64,000 bases of DNA from Devosia salina (GTDB lineage Bacteria; Pseudomonadota; Alphaproteobacteria; Rhizobiales; Devosiaceae): assembly GCF_019504385.1 (NCBI RefSeq), contig NZ_CP080590.1, positions 2,770,001-2,834,000 of the forward strand, written 5' to 3'. Every line of letters starts with the position of its first letter. Position 1 is the first letter of the stretch. Of the stretch, positions 8,903 through 16,201 are shown piece by piece. Under the pieces are notes generated by a model, which made no database searches, was not told where the DNA came from, and saw only the letters and a program-made list of their open reading frames with translations. The translations under genes and the position numbers were made by a program.

Positions 8903-9246
8903 TGGCAAAGGTGCCCGCCTTCGCGAAGGCCTTCGCCGGCCGCTGGCGCATCGTCGAGATGGATGTCTGGGACAACGACGTCCTCGATCTCGTCGAACAA
9001 GCGCACCTCACTTTTGAGGGCGCGGCCGGCGGCGAAATCGCCTTCGGCGCGCTCAAGGGCTTCCTCGACGTTCGCTATGGCGCCCGCGACGGCGCAGCCT
9101 GCGCCGAGTTCTCATGGCAGGGCTACGACGACAACGACCCAGCCTGCGGCCGCGGATGGGTCATCATCGGCACGGCGGGCCGCCTGGTTGGCCACTTCTT
9201 CATCCACAACGCCGATCACTCAGGCTTCGTCTGCGAACCCGACTGA
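8902..9246 (+). CDS. IS passenger protein, unknown function
   Basis: 114 residues. The ATG overlaps the transposase stop (TGATG), and the stop codon TGA lies on the first bases of the right inverted repeat, so the gene is wholly inside the IS and translationally coupled. The product is small, acidic and probably a compact beta-rich fold: AFAGRWRIVEMDVWDNDVLD, GEIAFGALKGFLDVRYG, then several Gly/Asp turns and two Cys (ACAEF, DPACGRGW). From memory, similar small proteins occur beside related transposases and also alone, but no function is established that I can name. Confidence 0.75.
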   Translation: MAKVPAFAKAFAGRWRIVEMDVWDNDVLDLVEQAHLTFEGAAGGEIAFGALKGFLDVRYGARDGAACAEFSWQGYDDNDPACGRGWVIIGTAGRLVGHFFIHNADHSGFVCEPD

Positions 9247-9266
9247 CTTCTTCAACAGCCTGCTAG
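9245..9266 (-). repeat. IS right terminal inverted repeat
   Basis: Exact inverted copy of 7722-7743, ending ...CAGCCTGCTAG. The last two bases of the passenger stop codon form its first two bases. Confidence 0.9.
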
Positions 9267-9398
9267 ACACCCTTTATCCCCAAGGCAGGCCTATTGGCCT
9301 ACCGCTGTCCAAACCGAATGCAATTTTCTCTATATCGGCACGTTTGATTTAGCTGTTGCCGGTATCTGTCGAACGAACACGATCTGGAGTTGTTTCAT

Positions 9399-9770
9399 AT
9401 GATCCGCCTTCCCACTGTACTGCTTGCTATCAGCTTCCTGTCCGCACCTGTCTTTGCACAGGAAGAGCTGATCACTGACGAATGCGCGCCGACCACGCTG
9501 TTTCAAGCCTTTGGCCTTGAAGACGTAGAGGGCTGCGAACCCGACGGAAGCCTTGGCGACGAAGTCGCTGACGAAGAGGACACGGTTAGCGCCAACCCGG
9601 TGGCGACCGCTGCCAAACTGCCGGGCAACAATCGAGAAGCTGCACTGGCGCACGCGAACGACAAAAGCAACGGCGCAGTCGAGGCTGCTCACGAACGGCG
9701 CAACGACAATGAGGACCGCGGCAATTCCGGCAGTGAAAATGCTGGCGGAAAAGGGGGCGTGCGTCCCTAA
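9399..9770 (+). CDS. small secreted hypothetical protein
   Basis: 123 residues from ATG 9399, preceded by TCTGGAG at 9 bases; this start gives a clean Sec signal peptide (MIRLPTVLLAISFLSAPVFA, cleavage after AQ-like site). The mature part is acidic, low in hydrophobic residues, has two Cys (ECAPTT, EGCEPD) and a disordered Asn/Gly/Glu-rich tail ending GGKGGVRP. It is probably periplasmic and intrinsically disordered. No family is recognised. Composition resembles the secreted protein at 15190. Confidence 0.6.
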   Translation: MIRLPTVLLAISFLSAPVFAQEELITDECAPTTLFQAFGLEDVEGCEPDGSLGDEVADEEDTVSANPVATAAKLPGNNREAALAHANDKSNGAVEAAHERRNDNEDRGNSGSENAGGKGGVRP

Positions 9771-9946
9771 GTCCGATAAGATATAGGATCAGCGAGCGTT
9801 GCATCGCTCCTTTTCCGAAGTTTTCCAGTTGGTCAGCGAGCTCCGGTGCCAGGTGGTACACCGGGGCTCGGCCCTTGCGAAGAACCGCCAATTCCCGCAA
9901 TGAAAGCTCCGCTCAGGTCTGTGTTGCCTGAAAGCAGGAGAAAACC

Positions 9947-10525
9947 ATGTCAAATACGCCTGACCTTCGTTGGAAGGTCGAGGGCATAGCCCTTATTGCT
10001 GCCTTCACCCTGACAGTGCCGCTGGCCAACTGGATGATTGGCAATGTTGGAACCGTCTGCGTTCCGGATGGCCCTTGTCTTGTGCCAGTGGCGCCCGGCC
10101 TCTTGGCGCCCAGCGGTGTGCTGGTGGCCGGCCTTGCATTTGTCCTCCGGGATTTTGTGCAACAGCGTCTTGGCGCAATCTGGGCCATCGCCGCCATCAT
10201 CGCTGGTGCAGCCATCTCAGCCACGATAGCGCCGCCCGCCCTGGTGATTGCGTCGACCGCAGCATTTCTGGTGTCCGAACTGGCAGACATGGCGGTATTC
10301 ACGCCCTTGCGGCGTCGCGGCTTGCTTCTCGCCGTGTTCACCTCGAGCATCGTCGGGCTCTTTGTGGATACGCTGATCTTTCTGCAACTGGCATTTGGCA
10401 GCACAGACTTGATGTGGGGTCAGGTTGTGGGCAAAGGCTGGATGGTGGTACTTGCGTTGCCGCTGCTTCATCTGTTGCAGACACGCCGCACGTCGGCGGC
10501 TCCCATTGAGGGAGCACAGGCATGA
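9947..10525 (+). CDS. queuosine precursor transporter (VUT/YhhQ family)
   Basis: 192 residues, about six transmembrane helices, fitting the VUT family (YhhQ/QueT-like) that imports queuine precursors such as preQ0 or preQ1. Recognisable parts are GVLVAGLAFVLRDFVQQRLG and FLVSELADMAVFTPLRRRG, the conserved RD-Q and SELAD regions. It overlaps queF by 4 bases (ATGA), so the pair is one transcription unit for acquiring and reducing a queuosine precursor. AGCAGGAG sits 8 bases before ATG 9947. Confidence 0.85.
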   Translation: MSNTPDLRWKVEGIALIAAFTLTVPLANWMIGNVGTVCVPDGPCLVPVAPGLLAPSGVLVAGLAFVLRDFVQQRLGAIWAIAAIIAGAAISATIAPPALVIASTAAFLVSELADMAVFTPLRRRGLLLAVFTSSIVGLFVDTLIFLQLAFGSTDLMWGQVVGKGWMVVLALPLLHLLQTRRTSAAPIEGAQA

Positions 10526-10983
10526 GCGAGCAGCATCTTGGCCTGAGCCAGCTTGGGCGCGACATTCCGGCACCCACTGACCCCACGACGGCCGTTTTGG
10601 AACGCGTGCCCAATCCTCACGAGGATACCGATTATCTGACCCGTTTCACCGCGCCTGAATTCACGTCAATTTGCCCGGTCACAGGTCAACCGGATTTTGC
10701 CCACCTGGTCATTGACTACGTTCCGGACAGGTGGCTGGTAGAGTCAAAATCCCTCAAGCTCTATTTGACGGCTTTCCGCAATCACGGGGCCTTCCATGAA
10801 GATTGCACAGTCGGGATCGGGCGTCGTTTGGTGGGCCTGCTCGAGCCGCGCTGGCTCAGAATTGCCGGCTACTGGTATCCGCGCGGCGGCATCCCGATTG
10901 ACGTCTTCTGGCAGACCGGGACTCCGCCGAGCCATCTCTGGCTACCAGACACTGGCGTCCCCAGCTATCGCGGCCGTGGCTAG
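10522..10983 (+). CDS. queF: NADPH-dependent preQ0 reductase QueF
   Basis: 153 residues, single-domain QueF. It reduces 7-cyano-7-deazaguanine (preQ0) to preQ1 in the queuosine tRNA-modification pathway. Signatures seen: FTSICPVTGQPDFAHLVIDY (nucleophilic Cys and general-acid Asp), ESKSLKLYL (the NADPH-binding QueF motif) and FRNHGAFHE (substrate His and Glu). All catalytic residues are kept. It overlaps the upstream transporter gene by 4 bases. A second complete queF lies at 48375-48827 in this same window. Confidence 0.93.
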   Translation: MSEQHLGLSQLGRDIPAPTDPTTAVLERVPNPHEDTDYLTRFTAPEFTSICPVTGQPDFAHLVIDYVPDRWLVESKSLKLYLTAFRNHGAFHEDCTVGIGRRLVGLLEPRWLRIAGYWYPRGGIPIDVFWQTGTPPSHLWLPDTGVPSYRGRG

Positions 10984-11089
10984 GTTCAGTTTGTTCGTGC
11001 GCCAACCAATGCGAGCGTGCAACTGAACTCGAGAATTGACTCGCAGGGCAGTCTCGCAACTTGAGGCTGCCCTGCGAGGTTTGGCAATA

Positions 11090-11368
11090 TTACCAGACCC
11101 CACCGTCGTCCGCCGGCTCCTCAACCGGTTGTTCGATGGGCTCCGACACGGACCCACCGCCGGCATTGCCCACCTTGCGATCATTTCCCTGGTTTCCGTC
11201 AAAGCCGGAAATGCCGCTGTCATTGGTGTGGCTCTGGCCCGGACCTGCCATGTCAATCAAATCGACAGGAGCAGGCACGTCGCCAGAACCAATGGCCAAT
11301 GCGGGGCTGGCGATCGCAATCGCCGCGACGACCGACAGCGCGGAAGACAGAAGAAGAGACTTTTTCAT
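11090..11368 (-). CDS. small secreted hypothetical protein
   Basis: 92 residues from ATG 11368, preceded by GAGGG at about 7 bases. It has a signal peptide (MKKSLLLSSALSVVAAIAIA then SPALA). The mature protein has about 68 residues, is low-complexity and acidic, with Asp/Gly/Asn repeats and the tail EQPVEEPADDGGVW. It lacks cysteines. Likely periplasmic or extracellular; family not recognised. It is convergent with queF and divergent from the FMN-riboswitch operon. Confidence 0.6.
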   Translation of the reverse strand: MKKSLLLSSALSVVAAIAIASPALAIGSGDVPAPVDLIDMAGPGQSHTNDSGISGFDGNQGNDRKVGNAGGGSVSEPIEQPVEEPADDGGVW

Positions 11369-11561
11369 AAACACCCTCATAGGATTTCGGCTCAACAGGG
11401 CCGGTCTCGCAGTGTCTGGTCAGACTCACGTACGGTTCCTATTCGAACTGAATTGCTATTGAGATAACTTGCATGCACATGCCCGGGATAAGGGCACGTT
11501 GATGTGCCTTCTTGATCTGTTGCCGCCCTTGCTCTAAGTCAAATTGAAGCAGGTTACCTGC

Positions 11562-11708
11562 AAGTGTTCTCAGGGCGGGGTGGAATTCCCCACCGGCGGT
11601 AATTGTGTCTTTGCACACATCAGCCCGCGAGCGCCCATCCTTCGGGATGGGGTCAGCAGACCCGGTGTAATTCCGGGGCCGACGGTATAGTCCGGATGGA
11701 AGAGAACC
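11562..11708 (+). promoter_or_regulatory. FMN riboswitch (RFN element)
   Basis: The conserved RFN blocks occur in order: GTGTTCTCAGGGCGGGGTGG, CCCCACCGGCGGTAA, CAGCCCGCGAGCG, an internal variable hairpin (GCGCCCATCC...GGATGGGGTC), CAGACCCGGTGTAATTCCGG, GGCCGACGGTATAGTCCGGA and TGGAAGAGAAC. FMN binding to this fold represses rib genes. It lies 93 bp before the chosen ribD start and should control the whole ribD-E-BA-H operon. Confidence 0.97.
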
Positions 11709-11800
11709 GATGATTGTCGACGCGCGCTTTCCGTTCACCGGACAGCGCGTGCTTGTCGTCATTTGCCCTGGAACGCGTCTTTGGTGACGACGGGACGGGC

Positions 11801-12850
11801 ATGGACGAAAGCGCAGTTTACCCCAATCCAGACTTTCCGCCGCAGCCGATCCTGCGCGCCTTTGCGCGTGCCTTGGATCTGGCGCGGGCCCATGAAGGCG
11901 CAACCGCGCCAAATCCGCCGGTCGGTTGCGTGCTGCTTGACGCCAATGGGCGGGAACTGGCTACCGGCGCACATCGGCGGGCAGGCATGCCTCATGCCGA
12001 GGCTGACGCCATCAACAAGGCTCGCGCCGCCGGGCTTGCCGATAAAATCGACAGTGTCGTGGTGACGCTCGAACCCTGCAATCACCACGGTCGCACGCCA
12101 CCCTGCGCTGAGGCCATTCTGAGCACCGGCGCACGCCAGGTCTGGATTGCCTGCCGTGACCCGAATCCCAAGGTCACGGGCGGAGGCGCCGAACGCCTGC
12201 GCGCAGCGGGGCTCGATGTGCACTTCTTGTCCGGTCTGCACCACCCCGAAGCCGCTGTGCTGTTTGGAGAAGCCAACCGGCTGCTCGCGCCATTCGCAAA
12301 ACGCGTCCGGACCGGACTGCCTTTCATCACCATCAAGCAGGCCATTTCCGCGTCGGGAAGCATGGTACCGGCTGCCGGGCGCAAGACCTTTACCAGCGCT
12401 GCATCGCTGGACCTGGCCCATCGTCTGCGGCGCCGGGCCGATGCCATCCTGACCGGCTCGGGGACAGTGCTGGCCGACAACCCTCTCTTTACCGTGCGGC
12501 GGGTGCCAGACCATCCGGAAAAGCAACGCATGCTGGCCATTCTGGACCGGCGCCGGCGGATCACCGAGACCTATCTGGATGCTGCCCGAGAGCGCGGCTT
12601 TGCCCTGCACCTGGCCGATGACGTGCACCACGCCTTGGAAGCGATTGGCATGGCGGGCGGCATGGAAGTGCTGGTCGAAGCTGGTCCGACCCTGACCGCG
12701 CATCTGCTCACAAGCGGCCTCTGGGACGAGCATGTCCTGATCGAACAGGCCGCCAATCCCGACGGGACCGACCGGGTAACCGTTCGGCACAACCCGGCTT
12801 CCCAAGCTTATTCACACGGAAAGGAAAAAGATGTTCTCGGGCATCATTGA
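11801..12850 (+). CDS. ribD: riboflavin biosynthesis deaminase/reductase RibD
   Basis: About 349 residues. The N-terminal half is a zinc deaminase: APNPPVGCVLLD, HAEADAI, and PCNHHGRTPPC carrying the zinc ligands. The C-terminal half is the NADPH reductase: ITIKQAISASG, ADAILTGSGTVLADNPLFTV, and EAGPTL. It performs deamination of the pyrimidinone from GTP opening and side-chain reduction. ATG 11801 was chosen because it lies just before the conserved region; the frame is open back to 11714 inside the riboswitch end. It overlaps ribE by 20 bp, indicating coupled translation. Confidence 0.93.
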   Translation: MDESAVYPNPDFPPQPILRAFARALDLARAHEGATAPNPPVGCVLLDANGRELATGAHRRAGMPHAEADAINKARAAGLADKIDSVVVTLEPCNHHGRTPPCAEAILSTGARQVWIACRDPNPKVTGGGAERLRAAGLDVHFLSGLHHPEAAVLFGEANRLLAPFAKRVRTGLPFITIKQAISASGSMVPAAGRKTFTSAASLDLAHRLRRRADAILTGSGTVLADNPLFTVRRVPDHPEKQRMLAILDRRRRITETYLDAARERGFALHLADDVHHALEAIGMAGGMEVLVEAGPTLTAHLLTSGLWDEHVLIEQAANPDGTDRVTVRHNPASQAYSHGKEKDVLGHH

Positions 12851-13439
12851 AAAACGCGCACGCGTCTCTCTGGCCGCGCCCAATGGCGGCTCGCTGGAGA
12901 TCGAACTTGAGAGCGGCTGGCCGGACTTGTCGCTGGGCGAGAGTATTGCAGTCAATGGCGTGTGCCTGACGGTCACCCAATTCGATGGCGCCGGCCGCGC
13001 CCGTTTCTTCATCAGCCCCGAAACGCTGGCGCGCACCAATCTGGGTGGCCTGGCCGTCGGACAATACGCCAATCTGGAACGTGCGGTAACGCTCGACACG
13101 CGGCTTTCCGGACATCTGGTGCAGGGTCATGTCGACGGACTGGCGCGACTGGTGGAGCGTGTCGAGGCCGATGGCGCCTACAAGCACGTCTTTGTGCTGC
13201 CCGACGCCCTTGGACGCTATTGCGTCGAAAAAGGCTCCATCGCCCTTAACGGCATCAGCCTCACCATCAACGGTCTCGAACGGCGGGACGGGGGCGTTGC
13301 CGTGCTGGTGACCATCATCCCACACACCTGGGACCACACCAATCTCAACACGCTCGCCATTGGCGACGATCTCAATGTCGAGGTCGACGTCATGGCCAAA
13401 TATGTGGAGCGCCTATGTCTGCCCTATCTCAAGCCCTGA
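12831..13439 (+). CDS. ribE: riboflavin synthase alpha chain
   Basis: 202 residues; catalyses dismutation of two lumazine molecules to riboflavin. Two tandem lumazine-binding barrels are seen, each with its signature: MFSGIIE at the start, VNGVCLTVT and LSGHLVQGHVDG, then FVLPDALGRYCVEKGSIALN, NGISLTI and TIIPHTWDHTNL. Length is normal. The ATG follows GGAAAGG and lies inside the end of ribD; the 3' end overlaps ribBA by 25 bp. Confidence 0.95.
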   Translation: MFSGIIEKRARVSLAAPNGGSLEIELESGWPDLSLGESIAVNGVCLTVTQFDGAGRARFFISPETLARTNLGGLAVGQYANLERAVTLDTRLSGHLVQGHVDGLARLVERVEADGAYKHVFVLPDALGRYCVEKGSIALNGISLTINGLERRDGGVAVLVTIIPHTWDHTNLNTLAIGDDLNVEVDVMAKYVERLCLPYLKP

Positions 13440-14635
13440 CCCAATTGCGCAATGGCGGCATGGTGATCCTGGTCGATGACGAAGATCGCGAAAATGAAGG
13501 CGATCTGGTCATTGCCGCCGAATTCGCCACCCCTGAAGCAATCAACTTCATGGCCCGGTTCGGCCGCGGCCTGATCTGCCTAGCGCTCACCGGCGAACAG
13601 GTCGACCGGCTTGGCCTGCCCCCGATGGTGGCCAACAACCGGGCCCGCCGCTCGACCGCCTTTACCGTTTCCATCGAGGCCGTCGAGGGGATTACCACGG
13701 GCATTTCGGCGCATGACCGGTCCCGGACAATTCAGATTGCGACCGACCCCGGTGTCAGACCCGCCGATATTGCCTCGCCGGGCCATGTCTTTCCGCTGCG
13801 GGCCGCCGACAATGGCGTATTGGCGCGCGATGGCCATACCGAAGGGGCGATCGACCTGATGCGGCTGGCCGGACTGCGGCCCGCCGGGGTGATCTGCGAG
13901 GTTATGCGGGACGACGGACAAATGGCGCGACGGCCCGATCTCGAGGTCTTTGCCCGGGAACACAAGCTGCCCATCCTCACCATAAGGGACATCATCGCCC
14001 ATCGCCTCGCCAACGAGACTCTGGTGGATGAAGTGGCGCGCTCCGAATTGCCCACCGAACACTCCCCGGTTCCCCTGGAGGTCCGCGCTTTCCGCAGCCG
14101 GTTGGACGGCACCGAGCATCTGGCGCTGATCCGCAATCCTGTGGGGCGCACGCCGCTGGTTCGTTTGCATTCGGAGTGCCTGACCGGTGATGCACTGGGT
14201 TCGCTCAGATGCGATTGCGGACCGCAATTGCAGGAGGCCCTGCGCCAGATCGCCACTGGTGATGGCGGCGCCCTCATTTATCTGCGCGGGCAGGAAGGGC
14301 GTGGCATCGGCCTTGCCAACAAGATCCGCGCCTATGCCCTGCAGGACCAGGGGCACGACACGGTGGAAGCCAATGAGGCCCTTGGGTTTGCGCCCGATGC
14401 CCGCGACTATGGCATGGCCGGGCAGATCCTGCGCGCGCTCGGCATCGAACGCCTGCGGCTCCTGTCGAACAATCCGGACAAGGCCTTGTCGCTCGAACAG
14501 TTCGGCATCGATGTCGCCGAGCGCGTGCCGCTCGAAATTCCGGCCAATCCCTACAACTGGCGCTATCTCGCGACCAAGCGGGACAAGTTCGGCCACACCT
14601 TCACCCATCAGGAACATGAGAACCAGAATGTCTGA
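13415..14635 (+). CDS. ribBA: bifunctional DHBP synthase / GTP cyclohydrolase II
   Basis: 406 residues. The N-terminal DHBP synthase domain (1-200) has VDDEDRENEGDLVIAAEF, FGRGLICLAL, GITTGISAHDRSRTI, SPGHVFPLRA and GHTEGAIDLMRLAG. The C-terminal GTP cyclohydrolase II domain (about 207-400) has the zinc cysteines in HSECLTGDALGSLRCDCG and YLRGQEGRGIGL. Both sets of catalytic residues look intact, so it supplies both starting compounds of riboflavin synthesis. It overlaps ribE and, by 8 bp, ribH. Confidence 0.95.
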   Translation: MSALSQALTQLRNGGMVILVDDEDRENEGDLVIAAEFATPEAINFMARFGRGLICLALTGEQVDRLGLPPMVANNRARRSTAFTVSIEAVEGITTGISAHDRSRTIQIATDPGVRPADIASPGHVFPLRAADNGVLARDGHTEGAIDLMRLAGLRPAGVICEVMRDDGQMARRPDLEVFAREHKLPILTIRDIIAHRLANETLVDEVARSELPTEHSPVPLEVRAFRSRLDGTEHLALIRNPVGRTPLVRLHSECLTGDALGSLRCDCGPQLQEALRQIATGDGGALIYLRGQEGRGIGLANKIRAYALQDQGHDTVEANEALGFAPDARDYGMAGQILRALGIERLRLLSNNPDKALSLEQFGIDVAERVPLEIPANPYNWRYLATKRDKFGHTFTHQEHENQNV

Positions 14636-15083
14636 AAGCACATATCGCCTTGCCCTTGTCGTCAGCCAGTTCAATCCCGAGGTCACCCACGGCCTGCGCG
14701 ACGGAGCACTGGCCTATCTCGCCGAAAACGGCGTTTCGATTGCACCGGACCACGTCTATTCGGCGCCTGGCGCCTTCGAAATTCCACTCATCGCCAAGCG
14801 CCTGGCGCAATCAGGCTTCGACGGCGTGATTTGCCTCGGCTGCGTCATCAAGGGCGATACGGCCCATTTCGAATATATCAGCGAGGCGGCCGCCCACGGA
14901 TTGATGCAGGCTGGCCTGGAAACCGGCAAGCCTATTACTTTCGGCATTTTGACCACCTATACGGACGAACAGGCCATCCTGCGCAGCCGCAAGGACGAGC
15001 ACAACAAAGGCCGGGAAGCAGCCGCTGCCTGTCTGGAGGCGCTGGCCGTGCTGCGGGCAATTGATGGTGCCGTCGGGGCGTGA
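14628..15083 (+). CDS. ribH: lumazine synthase (6,7-dimethyl-8-ribityllumazine synthase)
   Basis: 151 residues. It condenses the ribityl pyrimidine with DHBP to lumazine and forms large oligomeric shells. Seen: VVSQFNPEVTHGLRDGAL, YSAPGAFEIPLIAKRLA, GVICLGCVIKGDTAHFEYIS (active-site loop and His), PITFGILTTYTDEQA and KGREAA. ATG 14628 was chosen (GAG 7 bases upstream); ATG 14616 in the same frame is also possible. It is the last gene of the operon. A displaced half copy lies at 15711. Confidence 0.95.
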   Translation: MSESTYRLALVVSQFNPEVTHGLRDGALAYLAENGVSIAPDHVYSAPGAFEIPLIAKRLAQSGFDGVICLGCVIKGDTAHFEYISEAAAHGLMQAGLETGKPITFGILTTYTDEQAILRSRKDEHNKGREAAAACLEALAVLRAIDGAVGA

Positions 15084-15189
15084 TGCGATGCTGTAGGGTT
15101 GCCGCTTAAAGCTGTAATTTGGCTGATCGGAGAGTGGGATTTTTAATTTCTTCCGTAGATTCTAAATTGGTCTGGAAGGAGAATACCTC

Positions 15190-15621
15190 ATGCGCATAGC
15201 CACCAAGTTCGCCACCGCGGCCCTCGTCCTGTCGTTGAGCGGGCCTGTTCTTGCCCAATCGCTCAATGAATTTGCCAGTCCCGGCGCGCTCGCTAGTTTC
15301 TGCGCAGACCGCGCACTTGGCAGTTCGACACCAGCAGCGCTAACCTTGGCCGATGGTCGGGATATCCGTGGTGAAGTGCATTGTGACGCAGCCGCCAAGG
15401 CAGGCGACAGACCTGTGGCCGAGCTAGTGGAGGAAGCGGGAGAGCGCCCGGAACTGCCCGAGCAGGCAAGCGACACGGCCCGCAACGCCGTCGCATCAGC
15501 GGGTGAAATGGGTGCTGTCATGAGTGAGCAGAACAAACCTGATCACGCCGGCCCACCCGAAGGCGCCGGAAGTTCAGACGCAGCTGGCGGTGCGTCCGCG
15601 GCGAGCAGCGGTCGCAGATAG
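15190..15621 (+). CDS. secreted hypothetical protein
   Basis: 143 residues from ATG 15190, preceded by GGAAGGAG. A Sec signal peptide (MRIATKFATAALVLSLSGPV, then LAQS) is followed by an Ala/Glu/Gly-rich, probably disordered mature part with two Cys (SFCADRALG, GEVHCDA) about 28 residues apart that may pair. The tail is Ser/Gly/Ala-rich. It lies between ribH and a displaced ribH fragment and ends in a hairpin. Family not recognised; similar in style to the proteins at 9399 and 11090. Confidence 0.6.
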   Translation: MRIATKFATAALVLSLSGPVLAQSLNEFASPGALASFCADRALGSSTPAALTLADGRDIRGEVHCDAAAKAGDRPVAELVEEAGERPELPEQASDTARNAVASAGEMGAVMSEQNKPDHAGPPEGAGSSDAAGGASAASSGRR

Positions 15622-15631
15622 GTCGCGAAAA

Positions 15632-15664
15632 GGCACCAGGTGATCCGGGTAGTGACCTGGTGCC
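15632..15664 (+). terminator. hairpin after secreted gene
   Basis: A perfect 10-bp stem GGCACCAGGT / ACCTGGTGCC with a 13-nt loop starts 10 bp after the stop at 15621. No T-run follows. It also marks the left edge of the region holding the ribH fragment. Confidence 0.6.
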
Positions 15665-15710
15665 TGCTCGACAATCACTGTATGCCCAGATTCAAGAACC
15701 CTTACGCCAA

Positions 15711-15953
15711 CTCTGCCTGGGCTGCGTCATTAAGGTTGATACGGCCCATTTCGAATATATCAGCGAGGCGGCGGGCCATGGCTTGGTACAGGACGGGCTC
15801 GAAACCGGCACGCCCATAACCTTCGGCATATTGACCACCTATACCGATGAACAGGCCATCCTGCGCAGCCGAATGGATGAGCACAACAAGGGTCGCGAAG
15901 CCGCCGCCGCCTGTCTGGATGCCCTCCATACGATTGCGGCCATCGCTCGCTAG
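15711..15953 (+). pseudogene. ribH 3'-half copy
   Basis: From codon CTC 15711 the frame reads LCLGCVIKVDTAHFEYISEA, then PITFGILTTYTDEQAILRSR and DEHNKGREAAAACLDAL to a stop at 15951-15953. This matches the last 80 or so residues of ribH at 14628-15083. The N-terminal half with the substrate-binding AFEIP segment is absent; the preceding 17 codons are unrelated. DNA identity is high, including a long identical run around GATACGGCCCATTTCGAATA, but synonymous and coding differences are spread throughout, so the copies are not recent identical duplicates. It cannot make a functional lumazine synthase alone. Confidence 0.85.
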
Positions 15954-16201
15954 ACGGTCTCCCATGATTGACCAGCGCCCTTTCCTTCGCTCCGGTCTAC
16001 GTTATGTGCGGAGATAGCCGCCGGTCCGCCGACGGGCGTTCGCTAATGCCGGATAAATGGCCAGAATTGGGCGCGTTGCTGCCGGACCGCTGTCGGCCCC
16101 TTTCTGTCGTTTATGAAGATCCCGCTGATAGAAAGAACGGGGTCGGGAACAGCCGGACCGCAACGCGACCATCCTGGTCGTTGATGCTGCAACCACAAAC
16201 T

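Larger units (their letters stand above)
7722..9266 (+). mobile_element. IS5/IS1182-type insertion sequence
   Basis: A complete insertion sequence of about 1.54 kb. Both ends carry the same 22-bp sequence in inverted orientation without mismatch (7722-7743 and 9245-9266). The outermost four bases at each end are CTAG, itself a palindrome, so they may be a target duplication; the element proper would then be 7726-9262. It holds a DDE transposase and a small coupled passenger gene. Both genes and both ends are intact, so it may be active or recently inserted. It sits between the GGDEF-EAL gene and a secreted-protein gene and interrupts neither. Confidence 0.9.

Noticed and set aside
9586..9900. 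Minus-strand frame starting MRELAVLRKGRAPVYH
   Set aside because: The first 40 residues look somewhat protein-like, but the rest is antisense to the secreted gene and no homologue or ribosome site is evident; at most a remnant.
9830..9946. Possible preQ1 riboswitch before the queuosine transporter
   Set aside because: A small CAGG/CCTG stem and A-rich tail exist, but the conserved preQ1-I loop and tail sequences are not present.
11714..11800. Upstream extension of RibD
   Set aside because: The frame is open into the riboswitch expression platform, but these 29 codons have no match to RibD and only a TTG start.
16000..16030. CGTTATG-containing segment near 16 kb as the left att site of the island
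   Set aside because: Only a few bases match the tRNA anticodon region; also CTGCAACCA at about 16188 matches the tRNA T-arm over only 9 bases. Neither is convincing.
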